Assembly: GCA_012103325.1 (NCBI GenBank)
Contig: WLWY01000015.1
Coordinates: 87,987 to 151,986, forward strand
Length of the DNA stretch: 64,000 nt
Direction of reading: 5' to 3'
From: Alphaproteobacteria bacterium
Lineage (GTDB): Bacteria; Pseudomonadota; Alphaproteobacteria; UBA8366; GCA-2717185
Each line of letters starts with the position of its first letter. The first letter of the stretch is position 1. The translations under genes and the position numbers were made by a program. Positions 8,255-17,675 of this stretch are shown in pieces. Below the pieces are notes generated by a model. That model ran no database searches, was not told the DNA's origin, and saw only the letters and a list, made by a program, of their open reading frames with translations.

Positions 8255-10924
8255 ATGACGAAGTGGGTTTACAGCTTTGGTGACGGATCGGCGGAAGGCG
8301 AGGCTGGGATGCGCGAGCTGCTGGGCGGCAAGGGGGCCAACCTGGCGGAGATGTGCAATCTGGGCCTGCCGGTGCCGCCGGGCTTTTCGATCACGACCGA
8401 CGTGTGCACGCATTACACCGATAACGGCGAGAGCTACCCCGATGACCTGACCGCGCAAGTCGAGGCGGCGCTGGCTTCGGTCGAGGCGGCGGCAGGCGCG
8501 CAGTTCGGCGACGCGGAGAACCCGTTACTGGTTTCCGTGCGCTCCGGCGCGCGGGTCTCGATGCCGGGCATGATGGATACGGTCCTCAATCTTGGCCTGA
8601 ACGACACCACGGTGGAAGGGTTGGCACGGTCGAGCAGCGACCCGCGCTTCGCCTATGATAGCTACCGCCGTTTCATCCAGATGTATGGCGACGTGGTGCT
8701 GGGCGTCGACCACTACCATTTCGAGGAATTGCTGGAGCTTCACAAGGAGGAGCGCGGCGTCTCGCTGGATACGGAATTGTCGGCCGACGATTTGAAGGCG
8801 CTGGTGGCGGAATACAAGGATATCGTCCTGAAGGAACTCGGCGAGGCCTTCCCGCAGGATCCGAAGGCGCAGCTGTGGGGCGCGATCAGTGCGGTGTTCG
8901 GCAGCTGGCGCATTCCGCGCGCGATCACCTATCGCCGCCTGCACGACATTCCCGAGGAATGGGGCACCGCGGTCAATGTGCAGTCGATGGTGTTCGGCAA
9001 CATGGGCGAGGATTGTGCGACTGGCGTCGCTTTCACCCGCGATCCGTCGACCGGCGAGAACGCCTTCTACGGCGAATATCTGATCAACGCGCAGGGCGAG
9101 GACGTAGTCGCCGGGATTCGCACGCCGCAGCGGCTGACGATCCGTGGCAAGGAAGCGACGGGCTCGAAGCAGCCGGCGATGGAAGAGACCATGCCGAAAT
9201 TGTTCGGCGAGCTGGAGACGGTGCGCGGGCAACTCGAATCGCACTATCGCGATATGCAGGACATCGAGTTCACGGTGCAGCGCGGCAAGCTGTGGATGCT
9301 ACAGACCCGCGACGGCAAGCGGACCACGGCGGCGGCGCTGAAGGTCGCCGTCGACATGGCGGAAGAAGGGCTGATCGACAAGCGCACGGCGGTCTCCCGC
9401 ATCGATCCGGCGGCGCTCGACCAGTTGCTGCATCCGACGCTCGATCCCGATGCCGCGCGCAACATCATTTCGCGCGGGCTGCCGGCCTCGCCCGGTGCGG
9501 CATGCGGCAAGGTCGTGTTCACGGCGGAAGAGGCGGAAAAGCTCGCCGGGGATGGCGTGTCGGTTATTCTGGTGCGGATCGAGACCAGCCCGGAGGATAT
9601 TCACGGCATGCATGCGGCGCGCGGCATTCTGACCGCGCGCGGTGGGATGACGAGCCACGCGGCAGTGGTTGCGCGCGGCATGGGGCGACCCTGTGTTGCG
9701 GGTGCCGGCGATCTGCGCATCGACTACCAGGCGAACGTCATGTATGTGCGCGACGACACGATCAAAGCTGGTGAGATCATCACCATTGACGGCGCGGCGG
9801 GCGAGGTGATCCTGGGCGAGGTGCCGACGATCGAGCCTGCACTGTCCGACGATTTCGAGACGCTGATGGGCTGGGCCGACGAGATCCGTCATCTCAAGGT
9901 GCGGACCAATGCGGAGACGCCGGATGAGGCGAAGACCGCGATCCGTTTCGGGGCGGAAGGCATCGGCCTGTCGCGGACCGAGCATATGTTCTTCGACGCC
10001 GACCGGATCGTCGCGATGCGCGAAATGATCGTGGCCGAGGATTTGGCCGGTCGCCGCGCAGCGCTGGACAAGATCCTGCCGATGCAGCGCGCCGACTTTA
10101 TCGAGCTGTTCCGGATCATGAAGGGGCTGCCGGTGACGATCCGGCTGCTCGATCCGCCGCTGCACGAATTCCTGCCGAAGGGCGAGGCGGAGATCGCCGA
10201 TGTCGCGGCGTCGGCTGGCGTGTCGATTGAGAAGGTACGGCAGCGTGCCTTGCGGCTCGAGGAATCGAACCCGATGCTGGGCCATCGCGGCTGCCGGCTA
10301 GCGATCACCTATCCGGAAATCTGCGAGATGCAGGCGCGCGCGATCTTCGAGGCGGCCGTCATTGTCAGCAAGGAGACCGGCGAAACGGTGGAGCCGGAAG
10401 TCATGGTACCGCTGATCGTCACCAAACGGGAACTCGACATTCTGAAAGAAATCATCGACCGCGTCGCCGGCGAAGTCGGCCAGGAACAGGGTACCGCACC
10501 GCAATATCTCGTCGGCACCATGATTGAACTACCGCGCGCCGCCCTGAAAGCCGGCGAAATCGCCGAAACGGCGGAGTTTTTTAGTTTTGGAACCAATGAC
10601 TTAACGCAGACGGCGTACGGTATCAGCCGTGACGATGCCGCAACCTTCTTGCCGGATTATGAGAACGCTGGGATTTTTCCCGGCGACCCCTTTGTTTCAA
10701 TCGATGAAGACGGCGTCGGCGAACTGGTTCGCATCGCCGTCGAGCGTGGCCGTGCGCAGCGGTCTGGCTTGAAGATGGGCATCTGTGGCGAACATGGCGG
10801 CGATCCGGCGTCGGTGCATTTCTGCCATCGCATCGCACTCGACTACGTTTCCTGCTCGCCTTACCGCGTGCCGATCGCCCGGCTCGCCGCGGCACAGGCC
10901 GCGATCGCTGACGACGAGGTTTAG
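8255..10924 (+). CDS. ppdK: Pyruvate, phosphate dikinase
   Basis: This enzyme interconverts pyruvate + ATP + phosphate and phosphoenolpyruvate + AMP + pyrophosphate, linking glycolysis and gluconeogenesis. The 889 residues cover all three domains. The N-terminal ATP-grasp region includes GGKGANLAEM. The swivelling phosphohistidine domain has His468 in GMTSHAAVVARGMGRPCVAG. The C-terminal TIM barrel carries the PEP/pyruvate site with FGTNDLTQ and Cys844 in GICGEHGGDP. The GMTSHAAV context marks PPDK rather than PEP synthase. Its stop overlaps the end of the convergent dihydroorotase pseudogene by four bases. Confidence 0.98.
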   Translation: MTKWVYSFGDGSAEGEAGMRELLGGKGANLAEMCNLGLPVPPGFSITTDVCTHYTDNGESYPDDLTAQVEAALASVEAAAGAQFGDAENPLLVSVRSGARVSMPGMMDTVLNLGLNDTTVEGLARSSSDPRFAYDSYRRFIQMYGDVVLGVDHYHFEELLELHKEERGVSLDTELSADDLKALVAEYKDIVLKELGEAFPQDPKAQLWGAISAVFGSWRIPRAITYRRLHDIPEEWGTAVNVQSMVFGNMGEDCATGVAFTRDPSTGENAFYGEYLINAQGEDVVAGIRTPQRLTIRGKEATGSKQPAMEETMPKLFGELETVRGQLESHYRDMQDIEFTVQRGKLWMLQTRDGKRTTAAALKVAVDMAEEGLIDKRTAVSRIDPAALDQLLHPTLDPDAARNIISRGLPASPGAACGKVVFTAEEAEKLAGDGVSVILVRIETSPEDIHGMHAARGILTARGGMTSHAAVVARGMGRPCVAGAGDLRIDYQANVMYVRDDTIKAGEIITIDGAAGEVILGEVPTIEPALSDDFETLMGWADEIRHLKVRTNAETPDEAKTAIRFGAEGIGLSRTEHMFFDADRIVAMREMIVAEDLAGRRAALDKILPMQRADFIELFRIMKGLPVTIRLLDPPLHEFLPKGEAEIADVAASAGVSIEKVRQRALRLEESNPMLGHRGCRLAITYPEICEMQARAIFEAAVIVSKETGETVEPEVMVPLIVTKRELDILKEIIDRVAGEVGQEQGTAPQYLVGTMIELPRAALKAGEIAETAEFFSFGTNDLTQTAYGISRDDAATFLPDYENAGIFPGDPFVSIDEDGVGELVRIAVERGRAQRSGLKMGICGEHGGDPASVHFCHRIALDYVSCSPYRVPIARLAAAQAAIADDEV

Positions 10925-11120
10925 AGGCGGTCGGAAAAGCGGACGCAGTCGCCGGTCTGTTGCGCGATCAATTCGCCGTCCTGCATGACGACGTTGCCGC
11001 GGATAATTGTCGCCATCTGCCAGCCCGTCACCTTCATGCCGGCGAACGGCGTCCAGCCGCATTTGCTTTGTGAGCGTCCGGTAAAGCAGCCCTGCCTATG
11101 ATGACGTTGGACTGTTACGC

Positions 11121-12632
11121 TCAGGTTTGAGCGTAACGCCAGGGGAGCAGTTCGTCGATCCGATTGATTTTATGGTCGGCGATACAGGCTAGCGTGTCGG
11201 TTAGCCAGGCCTGCGGATCGACGCCATTGAGTTTTGCTGTCTCGATCAGCGTATAGGCGATGGCGGCTGATTTGCCGCCGGCCTCGGACCCCATGAAGAG
11301 ATAATTCTTCCGCCCCAGGGCGATGGGCCGCATGGATCGCTCTGCGGTATTGTTGTCGAGTTCAAGAAAGCCGTGATCTAGATATGGTCGCAGCTTCTTC
11401 ATGCGGGTCAGGGCGTAGCGAATAGCACCGGCTAAGGGTGATTTGCCGGATATCCGGGTCAATTGGGCATGCAGCCATGATTCCAGGTCGTCGAAGATTG
11501 GTTTTGATTGGCGCTGCCTGATCTTCACCCGTTGATCCGGCGATTGGCCCCGAACCTCCTTCTCGACGCCATAGAGTGTGGCGATACGTTTTATGGCTTC
11601 CTCGGCAATCGCCGATCCCTGAGCTTTGTGGATATCGACGAACTTGCGTCGGATATGGGCCATGCAGGCCACTTCCGTCACCTTGCCCGTGCGGTACAGG
11701 TCATTGAACCCCGCATAGCCATCGGCATGCATGAAGCCCGTGAAGTCCGCTAGATGTTCGCGCGGGCGAACGCCCTTCCTGTCGGACGAGAACTGATACC
11801 ATGCGGCAGGATGCGCCTCTCCGGCCCAGGGTCGTTCATCGCGGACATAGGCCCAAAGCCGCGCGGTCCTGGTTTTACCGGAGCCTGGGGTCAGCATTTT
11901 TACCGGCGTATCATCGGCGAAGAGGGCCTGTCCCTTTAAAACATGGCGCGCGACGGCGTCCGCCAAAGGTTCCAACAGAGCCGTGGATTTGCCAACCCAA
12001 TCGGCCAGGGTGGAGCGGTCCAGATCGATCCCCTCGCGCTGGAATATCTGACTTTGCCGGTACAAAGGCGAATGATCGGCGTACTTGTTGACCAGCACAT
12101 GGGCCAGTAGGCCAGGACCGGGCCGCCCGTGCTCAATCGGCCGCGACGGCAGGGCTGCCTGATGGAACGTCTCACAGCAGGTGCAGGCCATGCGCGGGCG
12201 AACAATCCGGTTCACGACAAAACGTCCGGGGACATATTCCAGTTCCTCGGTGACATCGTCGCCAAGCGTTTTGAGCGCACCGCCGCATTCCCCACAGGCA
12301 TCGCCCGGCGACAGTGTTGTCTCGTTGCGTGGGAGATGACCGGGCAGCGGTTTACGTTTGGGCTTGTCTTTTGGCGCTGCAGATTGATCTGCATTTGCAT
12401 CGTCTGACGCGGGCTCCTGCGCGGACGCCGCAATCTCTTCGTCTTCCAGCGTCAACGCCAGTTGATCCAGAGCCTCCGAGCGCGACCCGAAGCGATGCTG
12501 GCGCATCCCGGCCAATTGGTGTTGGAGCTTCTCGATCAACACCGCCTGTGACTTCACTTCCGACGCCAGCGATGCCACCAGACCTTTTAATGCGGCAGGT
12601 TCATTCGGGAGGTTCTCAGCGTCGTCGAGCAT
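11121..12632 (-). CDS. tnpC: IS66 transposase TnpC
   Basis: DDE transposase of IS66, 503 residues, full length. The N-terminal leucine-rich coiled coil (residues about 10-45) is followed by a basic linker. A zinc-finger-like region has CGECGG and CTCC (about residues 115-160). The catalytic core includes FADDTPVKM, HADGYAGFNDLY and LDNNTAERSMRPIALGRKNY. It is the last gene of the element, about 70 bases after tnpB. No frameshift is seen. Confidence 0.95.
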   Translation of the reverse strand: MLDDAENLPNEPAALKGLVASLASEVKSQAVLIEKLQHQLAGMRQHRFGSRSEALDQLALTLEDEEIAASAQEPASDDANADQSAAPKDKPKRKPLPGHLPRNETTLSPGDACGECGGALKTLGDDVTEELEYVPGRFVVNRIVRPRMACTCCETFHQAALPSRPIEHGRPGPGLLAHVLVNKYADHSPLYRQSQIFQREGIDLDRSTLADWVGKSTALLEPLADAVARHVLKGQALFADDTPVKMLTPGSGKTRTARLWAYVRDERPWAGEAHPAAWYQFSSDRKGVRPREHLADFTGFMHADGYAGFNDLYRTGKVTEVACMAHIRRKFVDIHKAQGSAIAEEAIKRIATLYGVEKEVRGQSPDQRVKIRQRQSKPIFDDLESWLHAQLTRISGKSPLAGAIRYALTRMKKLRPYLDHGFLELDNNTAERSMRPIALGRKNYLFMGSEAGGKSAAIAYTLIETAKLNGVDPQAWLTDTLACIADHKINRIDELLPWRYAQT

Positions 12633-12704
12633 GCCGGCAATCTATCAGCCGCCACCCCGCATGGGAATCCCCGGAAATTGACAACCCTTTGCTGTGAAAC
12701 GACT

Positions 12705-13052
12705 TTACCCAGCCGTCAGGGGACGCCACGTTCGTTGTGGTATGCGCCAATCAATCCCTTCCAGCAGCATCGCCAATTGAGCCGGGGTCAGCGCAACCTT
12801 GCCCGCTTTCGCAGACGGCCAGACAAACCGTCCCTTCTCCAGACGCTTCGAGAACAGACATGCCCCTTGCCCGTCCCACCAGATCACCTTGATCAGATCG
12901 CCACGGCGACCCCGGAAGACGAACAGATGACCGCAATACGGCGCCGCCTTTAGAACCTTCTCTGTTTGCGCTGACAGCCCATTGAACCCCTTACGCATGT
13001 CCGTCACGCCGGCCGCAAGCCAAACCTTCGTGTTCGTGGGAACCGGGATCAT
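12705..13052 (-). CDS. tnpB: IS66 accessory protein TnpB
   Basis: A 115-residue IS66 Orf2-type protein needed for transposition of this family. The start is ATG 13052 (MIPVPTNTKVWLAAGVTDMR), which overlaps the tnpA stop as ATGA. The family hallmark blocks TDMRKGFNGL, FVFRGRRGD and IKVIWWDGQG are present. The four-base overlap indicates translational coupling with tnpA. Confidence 0.94.
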   Translation of the reverse strand: MIPVPTNTKVWLAAGVTDMRKGFNGLSAQTEKVLKAAPYCGHLFVFRGRRGDLIKVIWWDGQGACLFSKRLEKGRFVWPSAKAGKVALTPAQLAMLLEGIDWRIPQRTWRPLTAG

Positions 13053-13426
13053 CCCGACAAGCACCGGAGCAGACGTACGAGCGCTTCGGGATCGTAAGGG
13101 CCGCTAATGCTCAAGCGATGACCTCCGGCAAGCGTGACCTCGATCTTGCCTTCGTCACCAACAGGGCGCTCGGCTTCGTGCTCGACGTGACGCGCAATCT
13201 CAACCGGCAGGAAACAGGCGGCGTCATCGACCGTGTCACTTCCCGCAAACCGGGGATCTTTCAGCCAGTTGAAAACCTGATTGGCGTTCACATTGTAGCG
13301 CCGTGCAACCTGTGAAACCGAAACGCCCGCAAACCGCGTCTGTGCGCAAATCATCCGCTTCTCGTCTGCACTCCAGCGCCGACGCTTGCCCCGCTTCGCC
13401 ACATCCTGATCCCCGTTAGTGTCCAC
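13049..13426 (-). CDS. tnpA: IS66 accessory protein TnpA (helix-turn-helix)
   Basis: The first gene of IS66, 125 residues. The helix-turn-helix region (WSADEKRMICAQTRFAGVSV through NQVFNWLK) is of the IS3/IS66 OrfA type. The start is GTG 13426 (read as MDTNGDQD). The start codon lies inside an 11-base-armed palindrome, which suggests autoregulation. Confidence 0.92.
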   Translation of the reverse strand: MDTNGDQDVAKRGKRRRWSADEKRMICAQTRFAGVSVSQVARRYNVNANQVFNWLKDPRFAGSDTVDDAACFLPVEIARHVEHEAERPVGDEGKIEVTLAGGHRLSISGPYDPEALVRLLRCLSG

Positions 13427-13445
13427 CTAAACAAGTGGACACTAA
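13416..13445. promoter_or_regulatory. Palindrome over the tnpA start codon of IS66
   Basis: The 11-base arms TTAGTGTCCAC and GTGGACACTAA are exact complements separated by 8 bases, and the GTG start of tnpA is within the left arm as read on the plus strand. It could be a repressor site for TnpA or an RNA hairpin that hides the start codon. The symmetry is seen directly; the role is inference. Confidence 0.5.
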
Positions 13446-13784
13446 ACCTCACTTCTTCTGCACGGCAGAGCGGTCAGGCCGGACGCTTACTTTGCTTTCG
13501 ATCCAGTCCTCAGTAATGGTGCGCTTCGCCGCGAGGTCGACGAACGTGAGGTCGCCATCATACCCGGTAGTTAACCGGCCCTTTCCAGCGATGTTGTAGA
13601 TAGGCTGCGGACCGTGCGCGTCAATCACGGTTTCTGCCGAAACGCTCGTGAGATTTCCGATTGCGGCGATCTTGCTGGCGCGTATGACGACATCGGTTTC
13701 CTACCGACCGGAGGGCGTCACGCAAACGCCGCCGCGAACGATCAGATCTTAGGCTTCGGTTATGAATATTCTCCTGGTTACCGA

Positions 13785-15545
13785 CTATGGTGCGCCGAGT
13801 ACGTCGAAGACATCCCCTTCGGGCATCCGCTGCTCAATATGACGCCGATGCCACAGTGCGTAGAACAGAAGGACCCATCCGGCAAGTTGGGCGCGTTTCT
13901 TGGTCGATTTGTACAAAGCCGTCACGCGGTCTGGATGACAGGCTTCCGCGACCGCCGGGCTGGCGGCGACAAGCGGTCCGAGCTTGGTACCGCGCGCGAA
14001 TATCCACTCTCCGACGGGTACAGTGAAGCCCCGTTTACGCTCGAAAGGATTCGCCTTCGGCATGACGCGGTCAAGCCATCGCCGCAGAATCCATTTACCT
14101 CTGCGTTTGTGGATTTTGAGACTGTCGGGCAGGCAGAACACCGCTTTTGCAACTTCAGGGTCAAGAAACGGCGTGCGGCCTTCCATGCCGTGCGCCATCA
14201 GGCAGCGGTCGAGTTTCGTCAGCAGATCGTTCGGCAGCCAGTCGGTGATATCGACTGCCTGTGCGATTTGCAAACGGGACCGTTGTGGCTCCGACGCCGT
14301 CACCTCAGCCGCGGATATCGCGTCGCGCCAGCCGGCGTCTTCTTCGCGCAGCACGCCTAAGCCTTCGACAATACCCCGCGCGCGCATCATCCGGCCGCCT
14401 TGCCACCAGGGCCTCAAGGCGCTGCGATAGCGTCCGTAGCCGCCGAACAGCTCGTCTCCGCCTTCGCCGGAGATCACGACTTTCACGTCGCGAACGGCTT
14501 CGCGCGCCAGTTTCCAGGTCGGCAAAATCGCGTAATCCGCCGCTGGATCGTCCATGGCTGCGGCGATTTCCGGCAGCAGGGTCCAAAAGTCCGTATCGGT
14601 GAAGTCGATATCGTGAAAGTCGGCGCCTACTGTTTTGGCTAACGTCCGGGCATGATCCCGTTCGTCGGATACCGACGTACCGCTGAATCCCGCGGTGAAG
14701 GCAGTCACCGGCCGTTCGTTCAAGCGCGACATCAACGCCAGCATGGTTGCCGAATCAACACCACCGGACAGAAACAGCCCATATGGCACATCGGAACGCT
14801 GATGGAGAAGCACGCTGTCCTCTAAAGCCGAGTCCAACCGCGCGACCGCTTCATCGATGCCGCACGCCTCCGGTCCTCCCGCGGGGAGTGCGGCGCGGCG
14901 CCGGCGCTCGACGATACGCCCGCCGCGCACAACCAGCGTTTCGCCAGGAAGGACACGATTGATGCCTCGGAATATGGTGCTGCGGCCACATGTGAATTGT
15001 AGTTGCAGCAGTTCGTTGCGCCGTTCGGTAGCGAGTTCGGGTTTGATCGCACCAATGGCAATCAGTGCCTGCGGTTCGGATGCGAATGCGAAATGGTCTT
15101 CGGTTTCGACATAATAAAGCGGCTTGATGCCGAAGGGGTCGCGCGCGAGGACCAAGCGGCCATCCACCGGGTCATGGATCGCAATCGCGTACATACCGCG
15201 CAGCGAGTCCGTGAAAGACAGTCCGTCACGACGGTACAAATGCAGCGGAGGCTCGCAGTCCGATTGCGTTGTCTGTGCCACATCGCCCATTTCAGCGCGC
15301 AGTTCGAGATAATTGTAGATCTCGGCATTGGCGATGAGCGCGGCGCCGCCCGGTTCGTAAATCGGCTGATCGCCGGTCTTGAGATCGATCACGGCCAAGC
15401 GAGTCTGCACCATCGCGACCGGGCCGGCGAGATACTTGCCTTCGCCGTCGGGGCCGCGATGGCCGAGCGCCCGCGCGAGAGAACCGAGGATGGAGACATC
15501 CGGGCCTTTGCCGTTTCGCGTCATGATGCCGGCAATTCCGCACAT
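13785..15545 (-). CDS. asnB: Glutamine-hydrolysing asparagine synthase (asnB family)
   Basis: 586 residues. The N-terminal class II glutamine amidotransferase domain starts with the catalytic Cys2 (MCGIAG), followed by RGPDGEG. The synthetase domain has the pyrophosphate loop SGGVDS at residues 260-265 and GEGGDELFGGYGRYR further on. The enzyme makes asparagine, or an amidated sugar or peptide precursor, from aspartate, glutamine and ATP. It is the last gene of a three-gene operon after two glycosyltransferases and overlaps its upstream neighbour as TGATG. That context suggests a role in cell-surface polymer modification, as for asnB-like genes in many capsule and exopolysaccharide loci. Confidence 0.93.
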   Translation of the reverse strand: MCGIAGIMTRNGKGPDVSILGSLARALGHRGPDGEGKYLAGPVAMVQTRLAVIDLKTGDQPIYEPGGAALIANAEIYNYLELRAEMGDVAQTTQSDCEPPLHLYRRDGLSFTDSLRGMYAIAIHDPVDGRLVLARDPFGIKPLYYVETEDHFAFASEPQALIAIGAIKPELATERRNELLQLQFTCGRSTIFRGINRVLPGETLVVRGGRIVERRRRAALPAGGPEACGIDEAVARLDSALEDSVLLHQRSDVPYGLFLSGGVDSATMLALMSRLNERPVTAFTAGFSGTSVSDERDHARTLAKTVGADFHDIDFTDTDFWTLLPEIAAAMDDPAADYAILPTWKLAREAVRDVKVVISGEGGDELFGGYGRYRSALRPWWQGGRMMRARGIVEGLGVLREEDAGWRDAISAAEVTASEPQRSRLQIAQAVDITDWLPNDLLTKLDRCLMAHGMEGRTPFLDPEVAKAVFCLPDSLKIHKRRGKWILRRWLDRVMPKANPFERKRGFTVPVGEWIFARGTKLGPLVAASPAVAEACHPDRVTALYKSTKKRAQLAGWVLLFYALWHRRHIEQRMPEGDVFDVLGAP

Positions 15546-16570
15546 CAGTTCGTTACTCTCTCAAAAAATTCCAGGTAGCGGGAAACTACGGCGGATTCCG
15601 TGAAGTCAGCCTCATAGGCGACACGGCCGCCGCTGACAAGCGCCGCTGCCAGATCAGGCGATTTTATGACGCGCGTAATGGAGTCCGCCAAGCTTTCCGC
15701 ATCGTCGACTGGGACCAGTAGACCGCTCACGCCGTCCTCGATCAGCGCCGAGGGACCTTGCGATTGTGTTGCCACCAGCGGTCGGTGCTGAGCCCATGCC
15801 TCGATGACGACATTGCCCAGGGGTTCGTGGCGGGACGGGCAAACGAAGGCATCGCAAGCTGCGAATAGTGCGGGAACGTCATTCCGCCACCCCAGGAACC
15901 GGACGCGGTTGGCAATATTGAGACGAGTTGCATGGGCCTGGAGAATGTTCTTTAGGGGGCCGTCACCAGCCAGCCAGAGATAGGCCTGAGGAATTCGCGT
16001 TAACGCTTCCAACAAGACGTCGAATGCTTTGTTTTCATGCAGCCGGCCGAGAGCGAGGAGAAGGGGGGCGTCTTCTGGCGTATCCAGTGTTGCCCGAGGT
16101 ATGGGTTGCGCCGTTTCGGCGCCGACAAAGTTGGGCAGATACCAAGTTCGATGTGATGGCCAGCCTTCAGCGACGAGATAGTCGCAGATGTCCTTGGTAT
16201 TTCCGACCAGATGATCGCAACGTCGATAGTTCTCGAGTTTGTAATAACCGCCCAGACGCGCCGCAAAAACATGTTGGCCGATGGGGCAAAACTTTGTCGC
16301 TCGGTTCATCCAGCTGAGCAGAATGTCTGGGTCGAAAAGGGATACGGCCCGGCTCAGCCGATGCCCGGTGACCAGATCGAGCATGCCACCGAAGCCCAGC
16401 TCGATGACAGATAGTCCCTCGGCGCGCAGCGATGCAGCGCGTTCGGGATGCTGGCGTATTACAATCTGCTGTGTCGTGCCCGCGCGGCTCAAGGCCGGAG
16501 CCAATCGCGTGAAGAAGGTTTCCGCCCCTCCATGCACCGCACCAGCCATGACTTGCATAACGCGTGTCAT
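15545..16570 (-). CDS. Glycosyltransferase family 4 (GT-B fold)
   Basis: Retaining glycosyltransferase of the GT4/WaaG-like group, about 341 residues from ATG 16570. That start overlaps the stop of the upstream GT9 gene as ATGA, which settles it over longer versions. The N-terminus has the GAVHGGAETFFTRLAPAL glycine-rich loop. The C-terminal nucleotide-sugar half shows ALGRLHENKAFDVLLEAL and the E-x7-E-type motif SRHEPLGNVVIEAW. It probably adds a sugar to a lipopolysaccharide core or similar glycolipid at the inner membrane. Donor and acceptor cannot be read from sequence. Confidence 0.9.
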   Translation of the reverse strand: MTRVMQVMAGAVHGGAETFFTRLAPALSRAGTTQQIVIRQHPERAASLRAEGLSVIELGFGGMLDLVTGHRLSRAVSLFDPDILLSWMNRATKFCPIGQHVFAARLGGYYKLENYRRCDHLVGNTKDICDYLVAEGWPSHRTWYLPNFVGAETAQPIPRATLDTPEDAPLLLALGRLHENKAFDVLLEALTRIPQAYLWLAGDGPLKNILQAHATRLNIANRVRFLGWRNDVPALFAACDAFVCPSRHEPLGNVVIEAWAQHRPLVATQSQGPSALIEDGVSGLLVPVDDAESLADSITRVIKSPDLAAALVSGGRVAYEADFTESAVVSRYLEFFERVTN

Positions 16571-17553
16571 GCAAGCCTCCGGTCGTTCGAATTGGATGCC
16601 TCGACCGCACGCTGCCATAGCTCGCGCGCCGCCGATTCGGCCATATCTATCGTGAGGCTGTCCATCAACGTCCCGGTTGTACGGTGATCGTAACCGGGAG
16701 CACCGACGATTTCTTCATAACTCTTGGCCGTGCGCACCCATGCCGTATGCTCACCCCAAGGGGCGTAATGCGTCGTATGGCTCGGCCCGAACAGCCCGAG
16801 AGTCGGTGTTCCCGTCGCGGCTGCCATATGCATCAATCCGGAATCGTTGCCGATGAATAATGTGCAGCGTTTTAGAACAGCTGCCGCGAGCGACAAATCT
16901 GTTTGCCCAACGAAATCCAGGAGACGGTCAGCCGGAATCGAATCCAGTAGCGGCAGGACTTGATCGCGCTCTTCGGTAGCGGCAAGCACTGCAATCCGCG
17001 CATCGGGGAGGATACCTGCCGGACCGGTCAGCCGTTCGACGAGGGACGCGAAATATTCGGCACGCCATTGCTTGCCCGGCCAATTTGCGGCGGCGGCAAT
17101 GGCGAGGACAGGGTGGTTGCCGGGTATCATGTCCGCGGCGCGCTGCTCGTCCTTTTCCCAACTCCAGCAAACCGGCGCGGGTGGCGCAGCTTCAAGGCCT
17201 AACGTAGCCGCAAGGTGCCGAACACGATGGCGCTCGAGGTCGGTCGGAGGCGCGATGCGGCGTTCGCGTGCGAAAAGCAGCCAGGAGATTGCGGAGCGGC
17301 GCAGGTCGACGACGAGGTCCCAGCGATGCCCGATGCATTGGGACCAAAGTTCGGCCCAATGCGAAGAGCCGCGTCGCTTGCGCATAACGATAAGCCGCTC
17401 CAATTTTGGCATTGGCTCGAATAAGGAGGCCGCCGCCGGGCCGGCTGCAACCGTGATACGTGCGCTGGGATAGCGATCGATCAGATAGGACAGTAAACCG
17501 GTCGACAGAATCGCATCGCCGATCCGTGTTGCTGTGACGAAGAGAATGTGCAT
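16567..17553 (-). CDS. Glycosyltransferase family 9 (heptosyltransferase-like)
   Basis: 328 residues. The N-terminal MHILFVTATRIGDAILSTGL is the typical GT9 opening, and FIGNDSGLMHMAAATGTPTLGLFGPS is the conserved donor-binding block of ADP-heptose:LPS heptosyltransferases. It is the first gene of the minus-strand sugar operon and diverges from the YgfZ gene at 17676. The likely job is adding heptose or a related sugar to the LPS inner core. The family assignment is firm; the precise linkage is not. Confidence 0.92.
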   Translation of the reverse strand: MHILFVTATRIGDAILSTGLLSYLIDRYPSARITVAAGPAAASLFEPMPKLERLIVMRKRRGSSHWAELWSQCIGHRWDLVVDLRRSAISWLLFARERRIAPPTDLERHRVRHLAATLGLEAAPPAPVCWSWEKDEQRAADMIPGNHPVLAIAAAANWPGKQWRAEYFASLVERLTGPAGILPDARIAVLAATEERDQVLPLLDSIPADRLLDFVGQTDLSLAAAVLKRCTLFIGNDSGLMHMAAATGTPTLGLFGPSHTTHYAPWGEHTAWVRTAKSYEEIVGAPGYDHRTTGTLMDSLTIDMAESAARELWQRAVEASNSNDRRLA

Positions 17554-17675
17554 CGCGATATAGAGTATAGCGTTGGGACGCCGCTGGTTACCTGAATCCG
17601 TGTTGATTATGCTTGATTAGCCTTGTCAATTTCTCGCAGTGGGCAATATTGATGGACGTAGAGAAGAGGAACGGT

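Larger units (their letters stand above)
11070..13490 (-). mobile_element. IS66-family insertion sequence, complete
   Basis: This 2421-bp element has ends GTGAGCGTCCGG (11070) and GTAAGCGTCCGG (complement ending at 13490), which match the GTAA-type ends of IS66. A perfect 8-bp target duplication TTTGCTTT (11062-11069 and 13491-13498) agrees with the family rule. It carries tnpA, tnpB and tnpC in the standard order, all intact. Insertion was into the WIESK-CGW coding site of the dihydroorotase-like pseudogene. Confidence 0.95.
10921..13763 (-). pseudogene. Decayed dihydroorotase-like gene, internally deleted and split by IS66
   Basis: Outside the IS66 element (11070-13490) two coding remnants read in one frame. 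The right part (13763 to 13491) reads ATA-T-E-A-stop-DLIVRGGVCVTPSGR-stop-ETDVVIRASKIAAIG and on to VIDAHG, a dihydroorotase/hydantoinase N-terminus. It then jumps directly to PQPIYNIAGKGRLTTGYDGD and TITEDWIESK. The left part (11069 to 10921) continues CGWTPFAGMKVTGW and MATIIRGNVVMQDGEL to a stop. The would-be ATG is ATA, two in-frame stops are present, and the catalytic barrel (roughly 300 codons by family comparison) is gone. The gene was therefore dead before or independently of the IS insertion. Confidence 0.85.
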
